DNA of 64,000 nucleotides, taken from positions 4,011,501 through 4,075,500 of the forward strand of contig NC_063171.1 in NCBI RefSeq assembly GCF_023159225.1, written 5' to 3'. This stretch comes from Perognathus longimembris pacificus. Taxonomy: Eukaryota > Chordata > Mammalia > Rodentia > Heteromyidae. Below, piece by piece: positions 33,923 to 45,742 of this stretch. The notes under the pieces were generated by a model. The model was not told the origin of the DNA and did not search any database. It worked only from the letters and a program-made list of their open reading frames with translations. The position numbers and the translations under genes are program-made. Each line of letters begins with the position of its first letter. Within the stretch, counting starts at the first letter, position 1.

Positions 33923-34258
33923 TGAAGTGCCAGACTTTGAAGTCAGGCCCCACTCTACCACGTGAACCCCATTTTACGACGTGAGCCCCATTTTAGAACC
34001 AAACCCTGAGCCAATCAGATTTGTACCTGTGTCCTAATCTTGCTTGCTTGAACAGCTGATTGTTGTAACCTTGTTCTTTGCCTTTATAAGCCCTGTGTAA
34101 TCACAGCTCGGGGCTCCCTCCTAACCTCCGCTGTGTTGGTGGGTAGGACGAGGCCCGAGTTGCAGCTCGCTTAAATAAAGCCTTGCCTTGCTTTTGCATT
34201 TCGGAATGTCTGAGTCTCGGTGGCCTTCTTGGTGGTGGTCTCACAACTTGGCACAACA
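33923..34258 (+). repeat. 3' LTR of the class I ERV
   Basis: Same start and end as the 5' LTR but 19 bp longer. A near-duplicate of the ACGTGAGCCCCATTTTA motif is present twice (about 33959-33996) where the 5' LTR has one. Confidence 0.92.
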
Positions 34259-34426
34259 CTTGTATGAAACTCACAGAAGAGATACAATGAAACTTTAGCT
34301 CTGATTTGGTTAATTACCATGTAAAATGACTGAAATTTACCGGAAGCATTAAAATTGGCAGAAAAAAAGGAGGAAGTACTGTTTCTTTCAGACATTTGCA
34401 GTTTCATAGAAGTTATTAATATTATT

Positions 34427-34661
34427 CTTTTTTTGTCATCTTGGGCCTTGAACTCTGGGCCTGGGTGCTGTCCCTGAGCTCTTCAACTCAAGGCTAGTGC
34501 TCTACCAGTTTGAGCCACAGCACCACTTCTGGTTTTCTGGTGGTTAATTAGAGATAAGAGTCTTGTGGCCTTTCCTGCCTAGGCTGGCTTTGAACCTCGA
34601 CCCTCAGATCTCAGCCTCCTGAGTAGCTAGGATCATAGGTGTGAGCCATTGGTGCCCAGCT
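34427..34661 (-). repeat. SINE, 7SL-head/Geo-tail type
   Basis: Complete reverse copy: TTTTTTTGTCATC at the left, GATCATAGGTGTGAGCC at the right. TCATAGAAGTTATT and TCATAAAAGTTATT flank it as an imperfect target-site duplication. Confidence 0.85.
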
Positions 34662-34756
34662 TCATAAAAGTTATTTAATGTCAACATTTTATATTTATGA
34701 TTCAATAGATTTTGCAAAGGTGCAAACATACTTTTTCCTTAAAAGTTCCATGCATT

Positions 34757-35308
34757 CTCTATGGTCTCCCTTATTGGGAATAATTAGTACAGGTTTAGGC
34801 AAGTCATAGCAGAGCACCACAAGGCCCAATAGCTATACCCTTATGAACACATAAGATGATGCTAAGTGAAATGAACTCCATGTTATGGAGACAATTGTTA
34901 TATCACAGTTGTAACTACTTTCAACATCCCATGTGTATCTGTAACTTCTATTATTGATGATGTTCTTGTATCACCTTCCTGTGGTTGTACCTACACTATC
35001 TCTGTAATCTTATCTGAGTATACTGGAAACAGTGTATACTGGTATTGGAACTAGGAAATTCAAAGGGAATACCAAAATTGAGAGACACAGGGTAAAAAAA
35101 GAGAAACAACTACAAAAGCAATACTTGCAAAACTGTTTGGTGTAAGTGAACTGAACACCTCCGGGGGGGGGGGAAAGGGTAAGGGGGAGGGGGGAGAGGG
35201 GTATGAGGGACAAGGTAACAAACAGTACAAGAAATGTATCCAATGCCTAACGTATGAAAGTGTAACCTCTCTGTACATCAGTTTGATAATAAAAATTTGG
35301 AAAAAAAT
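34757..35308 (+). repeat. 5'-truncated L1, 3'UTR
   Basis: Plus-strand copy starting at the last ORF2 codons (complement of the 43.37 kb sequence) and ending GATAATAAAAATTTGG plus an A-run. GTTCCATGCATT flanks it at 34745-34756 and 35309-35320. A G-rich tract (35161-35205) is the 3'UTR polypurine region. Confidence 0.92.
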
Positions 35309-35599
35309 GTTCCATGCATTGACTCACTGATAATGATTTTACTTAACTAAGAGTGTATGAGATTTAACAAGACCAGAATAGGTGAACTTAACACTATTAG
35401 TCTCCATCCTTGTTTGTTTTTACTTACTTGGTAGTTAAAGTGATAAACTATGGAATATTATGGCACAATTTTAAAGAAGCATTTCATCTGCCTGACAATT
35501 TTAAAATGAATTTGTGCCATAGGGGTCAAAAGGCAGCTTGAAATAGTAATCTGGATGGGAGATGACTGGGAGCAAGATGTAGGCTTCCTCTTAAGCATT

Positions 35600-35900
35600 G
35601 TTCTTACAAAGAAATATATTAATATTATAAGGATGAGGTACAGAGGGGTTACAGTTACATGAGTCAAGAGCACATTTCTTTTTGAACAATGTCATCCCTT
35701 CTCTTGTTCTCTTTGAGTTTTTCCCTTCCCATCCCACCCACAAGCTGTGTAATTCATGTTCAACATAGTGTCTAGTGAGCACCATTGCTGCATTTGTTCA
35801 CCCTTTGTCCCTCCACTTCAGGGCTGCCCTTAACCTCCCAATTTCTCCTAATCAAACACAGATAAACAAACAAGACAATACAAAAAGAAAAGAAACAATA
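35600..35900 (-). repeat. Older L1 3'UTR
   Basis: Colinear with 46590-46900: AGAGGGGTTACAGTTACAT, CACATTTCTTTTTGAACAAT, CATTGCTGCATTTGTTCACC and ATAAACAAACAAGACAA. It differs from the young L1 tail, so it is an older subfamily. Confidence 0.65.
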
Positions 35901-35913
35901 ACAAAGAAAAACT

Positions 35914-36118
35914 TGCCAGGTGTTGGTGGCTCACCCAGCCAGTCAGGACACTAAGATCTGAGGATCCCAGTTCAAAGCCAGCTTGGGAACAAAAGCCTCT
36001 GAGACTCTTATCTCCAATAACCACCAGAAAACTGGAAGAGGGCTGTGGCTCCAAGGGGTAGAGTGCTAGCCTTGAGCAAAAGAACTCAGAAACAGTGCTC
36101 AAGCCCCACAACTGACAA
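35914..36118 (+). repeat. SINE, 7SL-head/Geo-tail type
   Basis: Head GCCAGGTGTTGGTGGCTCAC, right half TAGAGTGCTAGCCTTGAGC, and a short mixed tail. Confidence 0.8.
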
Positions 36119-36184
36119 ATATGAACAATAACAACAACAAACCCATTGTTTCATTTCCTGGAATTCCTTTCAATTAATATTATT

Positions 36185-36310
36185 TTGTATGATTACATAC
36201 ACACAGGCATTATGCCTTTGTGTTCCTGACATGATTTGCTCTAGGTCCATCCACTTTGCTGAAAGAACTATGTCCTGCTGATGTTGGATGTTGGATGGCT
36301 TCTGACCCCC
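36185..36310 (-). repeat. Degraded L1 ORF2 fragment
   Basis: TGTTCCTGACATGATTTGC and AGGTCCATCCACTTTGCTG match the complement of the late-ORF2 phrase seen in old L1 copies. Confidence 0.5.
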
Positions 36311-37755
36311 TTCCTCTGTGGTAAGTGCTTGAATTGAGTGAGAAGACCGAGGAGACAATGGGACCGTGGCAGCAGCTTCGCGAGGCTGAAGTGAAGACCA
36401 AAGTGCAGGAGGATGGTTTGGAGGGCTGATCTTGCCTTTCCCTTGACATCACAGAAGAAATTCACAGCAACCACAGCCTGGGAGGGCAGGGAGGGCCTAC
36501 AAGTGTCACAGCCCTTCAGATCCTCTCAGGGACCTAGCAAACATTTTTACTTCCCCTAGGTGGGTGCAGAGAGGACTGGTTATCACCCGCAGGTGGGAGA
36601 GGTACAAATTGTAAACAGTGGTCTATCATGGTCACCATAGAAGGCTGACTTTGAGAAACACCTATGTCTACTCATTGGAGAAAGAGTTTTCTCAGATGGT
36701 TAAATTATTGAAAGAAATGAAGTGACCCAGGAGTTGCCAACATGAACTATTAACCCTGGGAATTTCAGTGTTTCTCCCTCCTGCCATCATCCCAGTTCCC
36801 TACGCCTAGAATGAGGGGCTTGCAACAGCCTGCCTGCCATTGGTTGCAAAAATTCATGTTTAGAGTTACCTTACTTGGCATGCAACCACACGTGGTTGTC
36901 CATACATCTGATCTTCTAACCAAACTTGGTAGTCGAAGGGTTTTCAAAGAAGAGCTGAGTCCCAGGATGGCTCCACATCATAATTAATCTCTTCTGCCTA
37001 ATAATTCAGTGCCAATTGTCTTTTCCATACTCCTTTACCTCATATTGATGGGGAAGCAAACAGGCTCTGGGCCTATTAACCCTGTGTCAAAGAACAACCT
37101 AATTTTTTTCAGTTCTCAGTTTGGCAAGGAAGAGGCAAAAATAAAATAAAGTAAAATAAAAAAATCTGTCTAGGATAGAAAAGCAATAGTGAGAGAAATT
37201 TAGTATAACTTTTAAGTTTTAATTAATTTGAACTTTCAGAAAGTTGTGAAGATAATACCAGCTTTCAAGTGTCTAACAGAGTCTTTATACTAGAAAGCTG
37301 TCCTTCAATATCATCTTGGAAATCCTATAAACTGATGAACCCAGGAAGCCCCCCAAAAGAAAGCCTGCAAGAAAATTTCTCCTGACAAGGTTCATTTACA
37401 ATTGTAATCCTATTTTTCAAAACAAATGAGAATAGGTCTGTGGACTTTTATAATCACTATGATTTTGATGCTGGTGACAATTTTTCTAATTATCACCTCT
37501 ATTATCACATTTATTATTTCTCTCTTAAATTACCATTTTAATTGAACATGAATAGCAAGTTATGCAAATAATGTGTATAATGATCAGGTTTCATGCATAT
37601 ATTATTCAACAAGAAAGCAATGTTAAGCCCAAGGATTTTATAAAATATTCTTATTAAAAATGTGGTATTGATGTTATTGCTATATATCATTATGAGTTCT
37701 TTCTAATAAATTAATGAGTAGAGTTGGCGTTTGTTGGTTTATATTTTTAACTTTT
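36311..37755. other. Intergenic sequence without recognisable features
   Basis: Open frames at 36210-36474 (minus) have no family resemblance. The rest is AT-rich unique sequence. Confidence 0.45.
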
Positions 37756-37759
37756 CTTG

Positions 37760-37984
37760 TGTGTGTTGGTCCTGGGGCTTGAACTCAGGGCTGGAGCATT
37801 GTCCCTTAGCTTCTTCATTCAGGCTGCTGCTCTACCACTTGAGCCACAGCTCTACTTCCAGCTTTTTTAATTGGAGATAAGAGTCTCACAGACTTCTTTG
37901 TCCAGACTGGGTTTGAACTACAATTCTCAGATCTCAGCCTCCTGAGTAGCTAGGATTGCAGGCATGGCCACTGGAGCCATGCAA
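37760..37984 (-). repeat. SINE, 7SL-head/Geo-tail type
   Basis: GGGGCTTGAACTCAGGGCTG at the left and GAGTAGCTAGGATTGCAGGC at the right. A few bases are lost from the middle. Confidence 0.8.
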
Positions 37985-38115
37985 CATTTCTAAATAGCTA
38001 CAATAAGTAGTGGAGAGCTGTCAACATAGAGCCCCTCTGCTCACCATGCCCGTGACACAGTCCCTGAACAAACACATGTCTAAAGTGTGGCCTGAGCAGC
38101 AGCCATAACACACAG

Positions 38116-38256
38116 GCCTCTGCCATGGACAAGATAGAAGGCGGATGGCCACAGACATCTGTACCTCGACCATGGACCGGACAGAGTATGCATGGCCATA
38201 GCCATCCCTGCCTTGACCACAGATGAGACACAGCGAATGGCCATAGCTATCTGCAC
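38116..38256 (+). repeat. Minisatellite, about 47-bp unit, three copies
   Basis: Three diverged tandem units (starting about 38116, 38164 and 38210) share the order GACCATGGAC-like, GACAGAG-like, GGCCATAGCCATC-like. The translated minus frame shows matching repetition. Confidence 0.65.
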
Positions 38257-39035
38257 AGCTGTGTGGCCTGGTAGAGTCAGACAAGGGCATGGAATGAGTT
38301 GGACAATCACCTCTTACTTGCAATACTGTTTTTATAATCTTCCTCTTCTCAAATCCATTTTTCATTACTGTACTTACTGTATTACCGCTATCAACATACT
38401 ATTTCAAGGTCATTCTCTTTCTCAGAAGTGCTCAATTATCTTTCACTGCTTATAGGATAGAATCAAACTTTCCACCCTGATTCTATCAGTCTCTAATCTA
38501 TACTCATTTCCCAGATATTTATTCAGTATGTGAACTTTCAATACTGCCCCTTGTCCATTCCTAATATGAAGCTGTACTTCATACTCTACATGCTTTCTTT
38601 CTTCTCCAACTGTCAATATGTAGCATGAGTTCAATTTCTCTTTAAAATATCTCACTGTTACTTAAGCATGTATATGCCTGAATTCTTATAGCACTTATTT
38701 TTATCTGCATTTTGAACATTTAGTTATATATATCTGTGTCCTGCTAATTATTATTTCACAGTTTAATTAGGTTATTTTTGAAGTAAAGACACTTAGATTA
38801 ATCAGGTTTCTATAATTAAGCATTTAGATGATAATTACTGCTATGTCTGATACCTTACCATTTCCAGTGAGGAAAACATGTGCTTGTATTAGGCTCCTTT
38901 AATGTAGTAAATGAGTGAATGTTTAAAGAGAAAGTTTAACTATACTGCTGTAAGTAACCCTTAAGCCAATAAATGTTTGGAGAGTGTATTCAAGTCCACT
39001 GGTGTGAGAAAGGGTAATCAAAAAGTCATGTTAGA
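38257..39035. other. Intergenic sequence without recognisable features
   Basis: AT-rich and unique in appearance; nothing recognised on either strand. Confidence 0.45.
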
Positions 39036-39039
39036 GCAG

Positions 39040-39262
39040 GGAGCTGGGGCTCTCACCTGAAATCCTAGCTATTTACTGGAGAGGCTAAGAGCAGAAAGAT
39101 TGCAACTTGAAACCAACTAGAGTAGAAAAGTCTGAGGGACTAATTAATGAGCAAAAAGCTGGACTGAATGCTTGGTTTAAGAGACAGAGCACTAGCCTCA
39201 TTCAGAAAAAGCCAAATAAGTGCATAACCCCTGAGTTCAAAACCCCAGTACTGAGAGAAAAA
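39040..39262 (+). repeat. Diverged SINE, 7SL-head/Geo-tail type
   Basis: CACCTGAAATCCTAGCTATT, AGCACTAGCCTCATTCAG and CCTGAGTTCAAAACCCCAGT remain. An older copy. Confidence 0.6.
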
Positions 39263-39339
39263 TGCTAGGTCATTTGTCTACTTATATAGAAGAAATACAC
39301 AAGATTACAATAAAAACTGATTCTCATCTGTGATAAGCT

Positions 39340-39945
39340 CAGGCACCAGATACTAGCCAGGAATGACACAGATACAAGGTGCACAGATACAAGGTTTCTT
39401 TAATAGTTCAGTAATGGTTTTGACAAGACTGCTTTTGCAGTGTGCATTGTTTATTGTGTCAACTTTTGGCATTATAGAATATCTAACAGTGGTTGTTATT
39501 TGTCCTTGTGTTAGTCTAATAGGCTCCTTTCCTATAGCTTAGCATGCTTCATTACCAGAGTGACCAACACCAGGCCCACTTGGTGCAGGCAGTAAATAAT
39601 AGGCCTCCTTCCCCCTTACCTTGAGATGACTCTCCATTGGGACAGTTACAATCATAAAAGGTAACAAGAGCCCCTTAAAGTGACCTTCAGTCTGGCCAGC
39701 TGCAGGCCCCTTATCTACTGCTTGGGCAGCTGCCATAATCCTGGCCCTCCATGATGAAGTCCCTGACCCATATGTCCACACCATGGTCTCCACCTCCTAG
39801 CCCCTCTAGGTTATAACGGTCACTTTAGACAGACAGGTGCTGCTTCTCCTTCTGAGAATTGGCCTTGTCAGTTCCTTTGCTGGCAATAAACCTTTCTTTC
39901 TTGTTCTACATGACTGACTGTGTGGTTTTTCTGTTTCAAATGGAG
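39340..39945 (+). repeat. Probable LTR (MaLR/ERVL type)
   Basis: The GC-richer block ends with CAATAAACCTTTCTTTCTTG, a polyadenylation signal with a U5-like pyrimidine stretch, typical of rodent MaLR LTRs. No internal retroviral sequence follows. Boundaries are estimated. Confidence 0.4.
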
Positions 39946-40639
39946 CCTGAAATTCTCTCAACTAACTTAAAAAAAAGTAAGTAGATTTTATGCATCCAGA
40001 TAAGGGTCTTGGAGGATGACTGTTTACTTGTACATTTATTTTTTTACCATATGAAATTTCTGGAAGGCTATGAGTACTCAGATATTGTTACTAAATTATT
40101 TTACTGAAATTTATAATCACAATTTTAAGCATTACCATATCATCACAACAATTAATTTTCTACTACAAATAATACTAAAATAAGCTCTAAATTGACTCTT
40201 CCCCCAAATGAAACCTTCCTTCAAAGGATGATTTGACGTTATTGATCATATATTTTTCATTGGCTCAGATAGTAAAGCTGCATTTAGGAATATTTTCATT
40301 GCTGTGACATGACTCCTGAGATATATAACTTACAAGTAAGATATATGTTGGCTCAAAGTTTGGAGAATTCTGTTTGTGGTCACTTGGTCTCTGTGCTTTG
40401 GCCTGTGGAGACAGTCATGGCTGGGACCCATGTGGAACAAAACTGCTCATGTCACAGTGACTTAGCAGAGAGAGGGCCAAGAAGAAGGGGCCAAAGTCCC
40501 CAAATGTCCTTTGAGTGCATGCTTCTAATAACCTACTTCCTCCAATATGCCATGACATTCACCTGCCCCTCAACTTCTAATAGTACCATCAGCTACAGCT
40601 GATGACTTAACTATAACAATTATGAAGAGACTCCAATAA

Positions 40640-40770
40640 TATTTTTTAAAATTGCAAACAATTGCCATTATAAAGGTGATGTACAGTGGAGTTACAGTTA
40701 TATTAGCCAGGTAAAAAGTACATTTCTTTTTGTACAATGTCACCCTTTCTCTTGCTCTCTAAGGATAAGT
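40640..40770 (-). repeat. Older L1 3'UTR fragment
   Basis: ATAAAGGTGATGTACAGTGG and ACATTTCTTTTTGTACAATG match the 35.6 and 46.6 kb tails. Confidence 0.6.
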
Positions 40771-40822
40771 TTGTTTTTTTTTTGAAGAACAGTGAAACTG
40801 ATAACATCACTGACCTCCCAGG

Positions 40823-40825
<3 letters not shown>

Positions 40826-40878
<53 letters not shown>
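40826..40878 (+). repeat. Microsatellite (GT)n
   Basis: About 25 uninterrupted GT units, likely length-variable between individuals. Confidence 0.95.
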
Positions 40879-40879
<1 letters not shown>

Positions 40880-40880
<1 letters not shown>

Positions 40881-41210
40881 TGTTGCATTACTGGGGATAG
40901 GACCTTATGGCTACAATACAGGCATTCTACCACTTAAGCCTCATATCCAGTGCCCTCTAGCCTTGGCTAGTCTAGCTTCCTCTAGGGCAGGGCTGGGCTG
41001 CCATCATCCTGCATGTCCTGAGGGTGATGGGTGTGCCCCACTATACCTACCACTGTGCCTCCTCTATAGCACGAGTAACAGGAGGGCACCATTGTGCCCA
41101 GCCACTGGTCAAAATAGACTCTTGCTGATCTTTTCTGTCAAGGCTAGCCTTGAGCAATCATTCTGCACCCCCCCCCCATTTCTACCTCCTTAGTAGATAG
41201 GATTAAATAT
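40880..41210 (-). repeat. Old SINE remnants
   Basis: CAGGCATTCTACCACTTAAG (ID-like half) and, further right, CTCCTTAGTAGATAGGATTA (7SL-like). GC-rich insertions lie between them. Confidence is limited by divergence. Confidence 0.4.
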
Positions 41211-41559
41211 GTATGCTTAAGGGAGACCCTTTGAAGACAAGACAGAATACTTCCTTGGGACTCAAGATGTGACTCAGGAGTAGGACACATGCTTAGCTTG
41301 AGAGAGATCCTGTGTCAGGTCCCTAGCAACCCCACTCAAACAATAAACCTACTTTGAATGTATAAGTTCTGGTGTGTTTGTTACAGTCCAATATACAATG
41401 ATATATTGTTTTTATATTAGATACTTTCAGCTAAAATAGTAACTGAATATCTCCCTCTAAGCACCATGCTAGGGGCAGAAGTGGAAATGAAATCAAACAC
41501 TGCAAGTAACTCACCTCTAGTCAGAAAAACATATCCAAATGTAAGGACTTCTAGTCAAA

Positions 41560-41935
41560 ATTTATGGGTTCAATCACAGATGGTGTAAGGTTCGTGGCTG
41601 ATGCAGGTGCCTTGTTTAAATCTCTGCCCAGTACCTAAGTAACTGGCACAACTGGCGGCAGTTACCTCCCCTATCTCCACTGTCACATCCTGGACTGCCC
41701 CCTGGTCATGCCTCCCATCTGACCTTGGGAGGGTTCCAGACTCTGAGGTCACATCTGTATCAGGCCGGCCACAACTTCCCTCATCTGGCTACACCTTCTC
41801 CCCGCCACCTGGGTCCTGGGGTGATTTGGCCCTTCTGCCACCTGCATCTCCACATTGCATAGCAGGGACAGCAGTTCAGAAATAAACTTTCTCTCTCCTG
41901 GTGTTCTCATTCACCAGCTACCTAATTTACCTAAT
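41560..41935 (+). repeat. Probable LTR (MaLR/ERVL type)
   Basis: CAGAAATAAACTTTCTCTCT (polyadenylation signal near 41880) closes a 0.3-0.4 kb GC-richer block, the same layout as the 39.3-39.9 kb block. No coding sequence is associated. Confidence 0.4.
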
Positions 41936-42391
41936 GATGGCAATCTCTAAAGTTTCCTTTGTGACTGTCCGGCTGGTGAAGGAATTAGAACAAGGCAAAC
42001 CTTCATAATCACAAGTGCTGTTTTCAAAAATGAAACATCATTGGAGTAGCTATCATAGCACAAGGTAGAAAACTAACAAAAGTATACACATGAAACAAGG
42101 TGTGGGAAGGCTGGTACAATAGTGCAGACAATATGACTTATCCAATCAGTACTGCTTTATAGTATACTATACATCTGCATACTTTATCCTATACTTTACA
42201 CTAAAGTACAGTATATTCTTTGGCTTTACCTTGCTACATCCTATGATTTGTTAAAGACACTTAAATATTTTATAAGCTATTTGTACATATGTATCTAAAC
42301 ATAAAAATACATATATAAATATGGGTATCACTATCAATCATGTGTTATATCATTAATTAATAATTTCACTCCTAGGGATAGTCTTTTTTTC

Positions 42392-42394
42392 CAT

Positions 42395-42437
<43 letters not shown>

Positions 42438-42440
42438 TTG
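42392..42440 (+). repeat. Microsatellite (ATTT)n
   Basis: About 12 ATTT units at the tail of a reverse SINE, probably expanded from its A-rich tail. Confidence 0.92.
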
Positions 42441-42645
42441 GTGTGTGAACTCAGATCCTTATACTGTTGGTTGGCTTTTGTGCTCAATGCTAGCATTGTA
42501 CCATGTGAGTCATACTTTTACTTCAAGATTTTGGTGGGTTAATTGGAGATAAGAGTCTCTTGGATTTGTCTTTAAATTGCACTCCTCAGATCTTAGCCTT
42601 TTGAGTAGCTAGGAATACAGGTGTCAGCCACTAGCTACTGGCTTT
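42441..42645 (-). repeat. SINE, 7SL-head/Geo-tail type, diverged
   Basis: TGTGTGAACTCAGATCC at the left, GAGTAGCTAGGAATACAGG at the right, with GGTTAATTGGAGATAAGAG in the middle. Confidence 0.75.
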
Positions 42646-42842
42646 CCCACCAGATGGTTTCATTTTGACTTGTCCATACATGCAAACAATATGCCTTCAT
42701 CAGACCTCTAGCACTTCCTCATCTCTCCTCCCCTTTTCCCAAACCAGTCTCAGTAAACAGTAATGTTTGATGTAACACATGTGGGGTGGTCTGCAGATGT
42801 GTGGGGGTGGGGGTTGGAAGGAAGCATGTGGACTAACTTCTT

Positions 42843-45585
42843 TTTTTTTTTTTCAAATTTTTATTATCAAACTGATGTACAGAGAGGTTACAGTTTCATA
42901 CGTTAGGCATTGGATACATTTCTTGTACTGTTTGTTACCTTGTCCCTCATACCCCTCTCCCTCCTCCCCCTTTCCCTTTCCCCCACTGAGGTCTTCAGTT
43001 CATTTACACCAAACAGTTTTGCAAGTATTGCTTTTCTAGCTGTTTGTCTTTTTTTACCCTGTGTCTCTCAATTTTGGGATTCCCTTTCAATTTCCTACTT
43101 CTAATACCAGTATACACACAGTTTCCAATATACTCAGATAAGATTACAGAGATAGTGTAGGTACAACCACAGGAAGGTGATACAAGAACATCATCAATAA
43201 TAGAAGCTACAGATACACATGGGACGTTGAAAGTAGTTACAACTGTGATATAACAATCGTTTCCATAACATGGAGTTCATTTCACTTAGCATCATCTTAT
43301 GTGTTCATAAGGGTATAGCTATTGGGCTCCTGTGATGCTCTGCTATGACTTGCCTAAACCTGTACTAATTATTCCCAATAAGGGAAACCATAGAGTCCAT
43401 GATTCTTTGGGTCTGGCTCACTTTACTTAGTATAATTTTTTCCAAGTCCTTCCATTTCCTTACAAATGGGGCAATGTCATTCTTTCTCATAGAGGCATAA
43501 AATTCCATTGTGTATATGTACCACATTTTCCTGATCCATTTGTCTACTGAGGGGCATCTGGGTTGGTTCCAGATTCTCGCTATGACAAATTGTGCTGCGA
43601 TGAACATTGTTGTGCTGGTGGCATTACTGTGATTTTGTTTGTGGTCTTTTGGATAGATACAAAAAAGTGGGGCTGCTGGGTCATGGGGGAGTTCTATATT
43701 TAGCCTTCTGAGGAATCTCCATACTGCTTGCCAGAGTGGCTGAACCAGTTTACATTCCCACCAACAATGAAGTAGGGTTCCCTTTTGGCCAAATCCCCTC
43801 CAACAATTGTTATTGTTAGTTTTCTTGATATATGACATTCTTCCTGGGGTGAGATGGAATCTCAGTGTTGTTTTGATTTGCATTTCTTTTATGGCCAGTG
43901 ATGTAGAGCATTTTTTCATATGTCTCTTGGCCATTCTCATTTCCTCATCAGAGAAGTCTCTTTGTAAGTCTTTAGCCCACTTGATGAGGGGGCTATTGGT
44001 TCTTTGCGGTTTTGTTTTGGAGGAAGGTAATTTTTTTAGTTCTGCATATATTTTAGAGATGAGGCCTTTGTCCATTGAATGGCCAGTAAAGATCTTTCTC
44101 CCAGTCTGTGGGCTTTCTGTTTATCTTGTGAGCTATGTCCTTTGCCGTGCAGAAGCTCTGCAGTTTGATGCAGTCCCATTTGTCCAACCTTTCTTTGATT
44201 TGTAGCCTTTCTGGGTAATTGTTAAGGAAGTTCCGTCCTGCGCCAAGGAGCCCAAGTGTTTCTCCTACTCCTTCCTTTAGTGTTTTTAGGGTGTCTGTTT
44301 TGATTTCAAGGTCTTTAATCCATTTGGAATTGATTTTGGTGCAGGGTGATATATAAGGATCTAGTTTTAGTTTGTTGCATGTGTTGAGCCAGTTTTGCCA
44401 GCACCATTTGTTAAAGAGGCTATCTTTCTTCCAAACTATTGTTTTAGCTCCTTTATCAAAGATTAAATAGGCATAGTTCTGTGGGTTCATTTCTGGGTCT
44501 TCAATTCTGTTCCATTGGTCTTCAGGCCTGTTCTGGTGCCAATACCAAGCTGTTTTTATTACTATAGCTTTATAATACAGCTTGAAGTTGGGTATTGTAA
44601 TTCCTCCAGCACTGTTCTTTCTGCTTAGGATTGTTTTTGCTATTCTAGGTCTTTGATTGTTCCATATGAATTTCTGGATTGCTTCCTCTATTTCATTAAA
44701 AATGGTGTTGGGATATTAATGGGTATTGCATTGAATTTGTAGATAGCCTTTGGCAATATTGCCATTTTGATTATATTAATCCTCCCAATCCAGGAGCATG
44801 GGAGGTTTTTCCATTTCCTTAGTTCTGACGTAATTTCATTTTTCAAGCTTTTAAAATTCTCCTCAAAGAGGTCTTTCACTTCTTTGGTTAAGGTTATTCC
44901 TAGGTATTTTATGTTTTGGGGGGCTATTGCAAAAGGAGTTGCTTTCCTGATTTCAGCCTTGGTCTTCAGGTTGTTAGCATAGAGAAAGGCCGTTGATTTT
45001 TGAGGGTTTATTTTATATCCTGCAACTTTGCCAAAGTTTTGCATCAGCTCTAGAGTCTATGGGATTCTTTAGGTATAGGATCATGTCATCTGCGAAGAGA
45101 GAAAATTTAACTTCATCTTTTCCTATTTGGATCCCCTTTATATTTTCTTCTTGCCTAATTGCTCTGGCTAGGAATTCTAATACTATGTTGAAGAGCAGGG
45201 GAGATAGTGGACATCCCTGCCTTGTTCCTGATTTTAAAGGGAATGGCTTTAGTTTTTCACCATTTAGAGTTATGCTTGCTGTTGGTTTGTCATAAACTGC
45301 CTTGATTATATTCAGGAATGTTCCCTGGAATCCCAGTTTTTCCAGGGCTTTTAGCATAAATGGGTGCTGGATTTTATCGAACACTTTTTCTGCATCCAGA
45401 GATAAAACCATGTGGTTCTTTACCTTGCTCTGGTTGATGTGGTGGATTACATTAATTGACTTGTGTATATTAAACCAACTTTGCATCCCTGGGATGAATC
45501 CAGTTTGATCGTGGTGTATGATTTTTTTGATGACCTGTTGAAGTCGATTGGCCAGAATTTTGTTGAGAATTTTGCGTCTATGTTC
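42843..45585 (-). mobile_element. LINE-1, 5'-truncated, ORF2 (endonuclease-less) plus 3'UTR
   Basis: A 2.7 kb minus-strand L1 begins within ORF2 ahead of the reverse transcriptase motifs and runs to the 3'UTR and T-run at 42841-42853. Reverse transcriptase landmarks are readable: [15 protein letters not shown] near 45220 and the catalytic FADD near 45090. The C-terminal zinc-knuckle-like region [15 protein letters not shown] is near 43715. The ORF2 stop is near 43367. The frame changes near 45040, 44690 and 44060 and the missing 5' part make it inactive. TGGACTAACTTCTT is duplicated at 42829-42842 and 45586-45599, so this is a single target-primed insertion. Confidence 0.95.
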
Positions 45586-45742
45586 TGGACTAACTTCTTA
45601 AAATAGTCTCCCACAATTTTCCTGGAGAAATGCAGGTCAGGATTTGTCTAGAGTAATTCTTGGATGTTGTATGCTCAGCTTGTACTGGTACACATAACAA
45701 GAGTGCAAATTTTCTGGAAAATACCTTACAAAAGAACCTCAG

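Larger units (their letters stand above)
29875..34258 (+). mobile_element. Class I endogenous retrovirus (gammaretrovirus-like), internally deleted provirus
   Basis: Two direct LTRs (29875-30191 and 33923-34258) bracket about 3.7 kb of internal sequence. A tRNA-Pro primer site follows the 5' LTR and a polypurine tract precedes the 3' LTR. A gag start and an integrase region are recognisable, but both are broken. No reverse transcriptase, protease or surface-envelope region is recognisable, so large deletions have occurred. The host flanks (GGTAT left, CTTGT right) do not form a matching short duplication. The element cannot encode any complete protein. Confidence 0.9.

Noticed and set aside
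40737..41193. Frames with alternating Val-Cys
   Set aside because: Translation of a GT microsatellite.
43807..44205. 132-codon plus-strand frame resembling a membrane protein
   Set aside because: Antisense of L1 ORF2.
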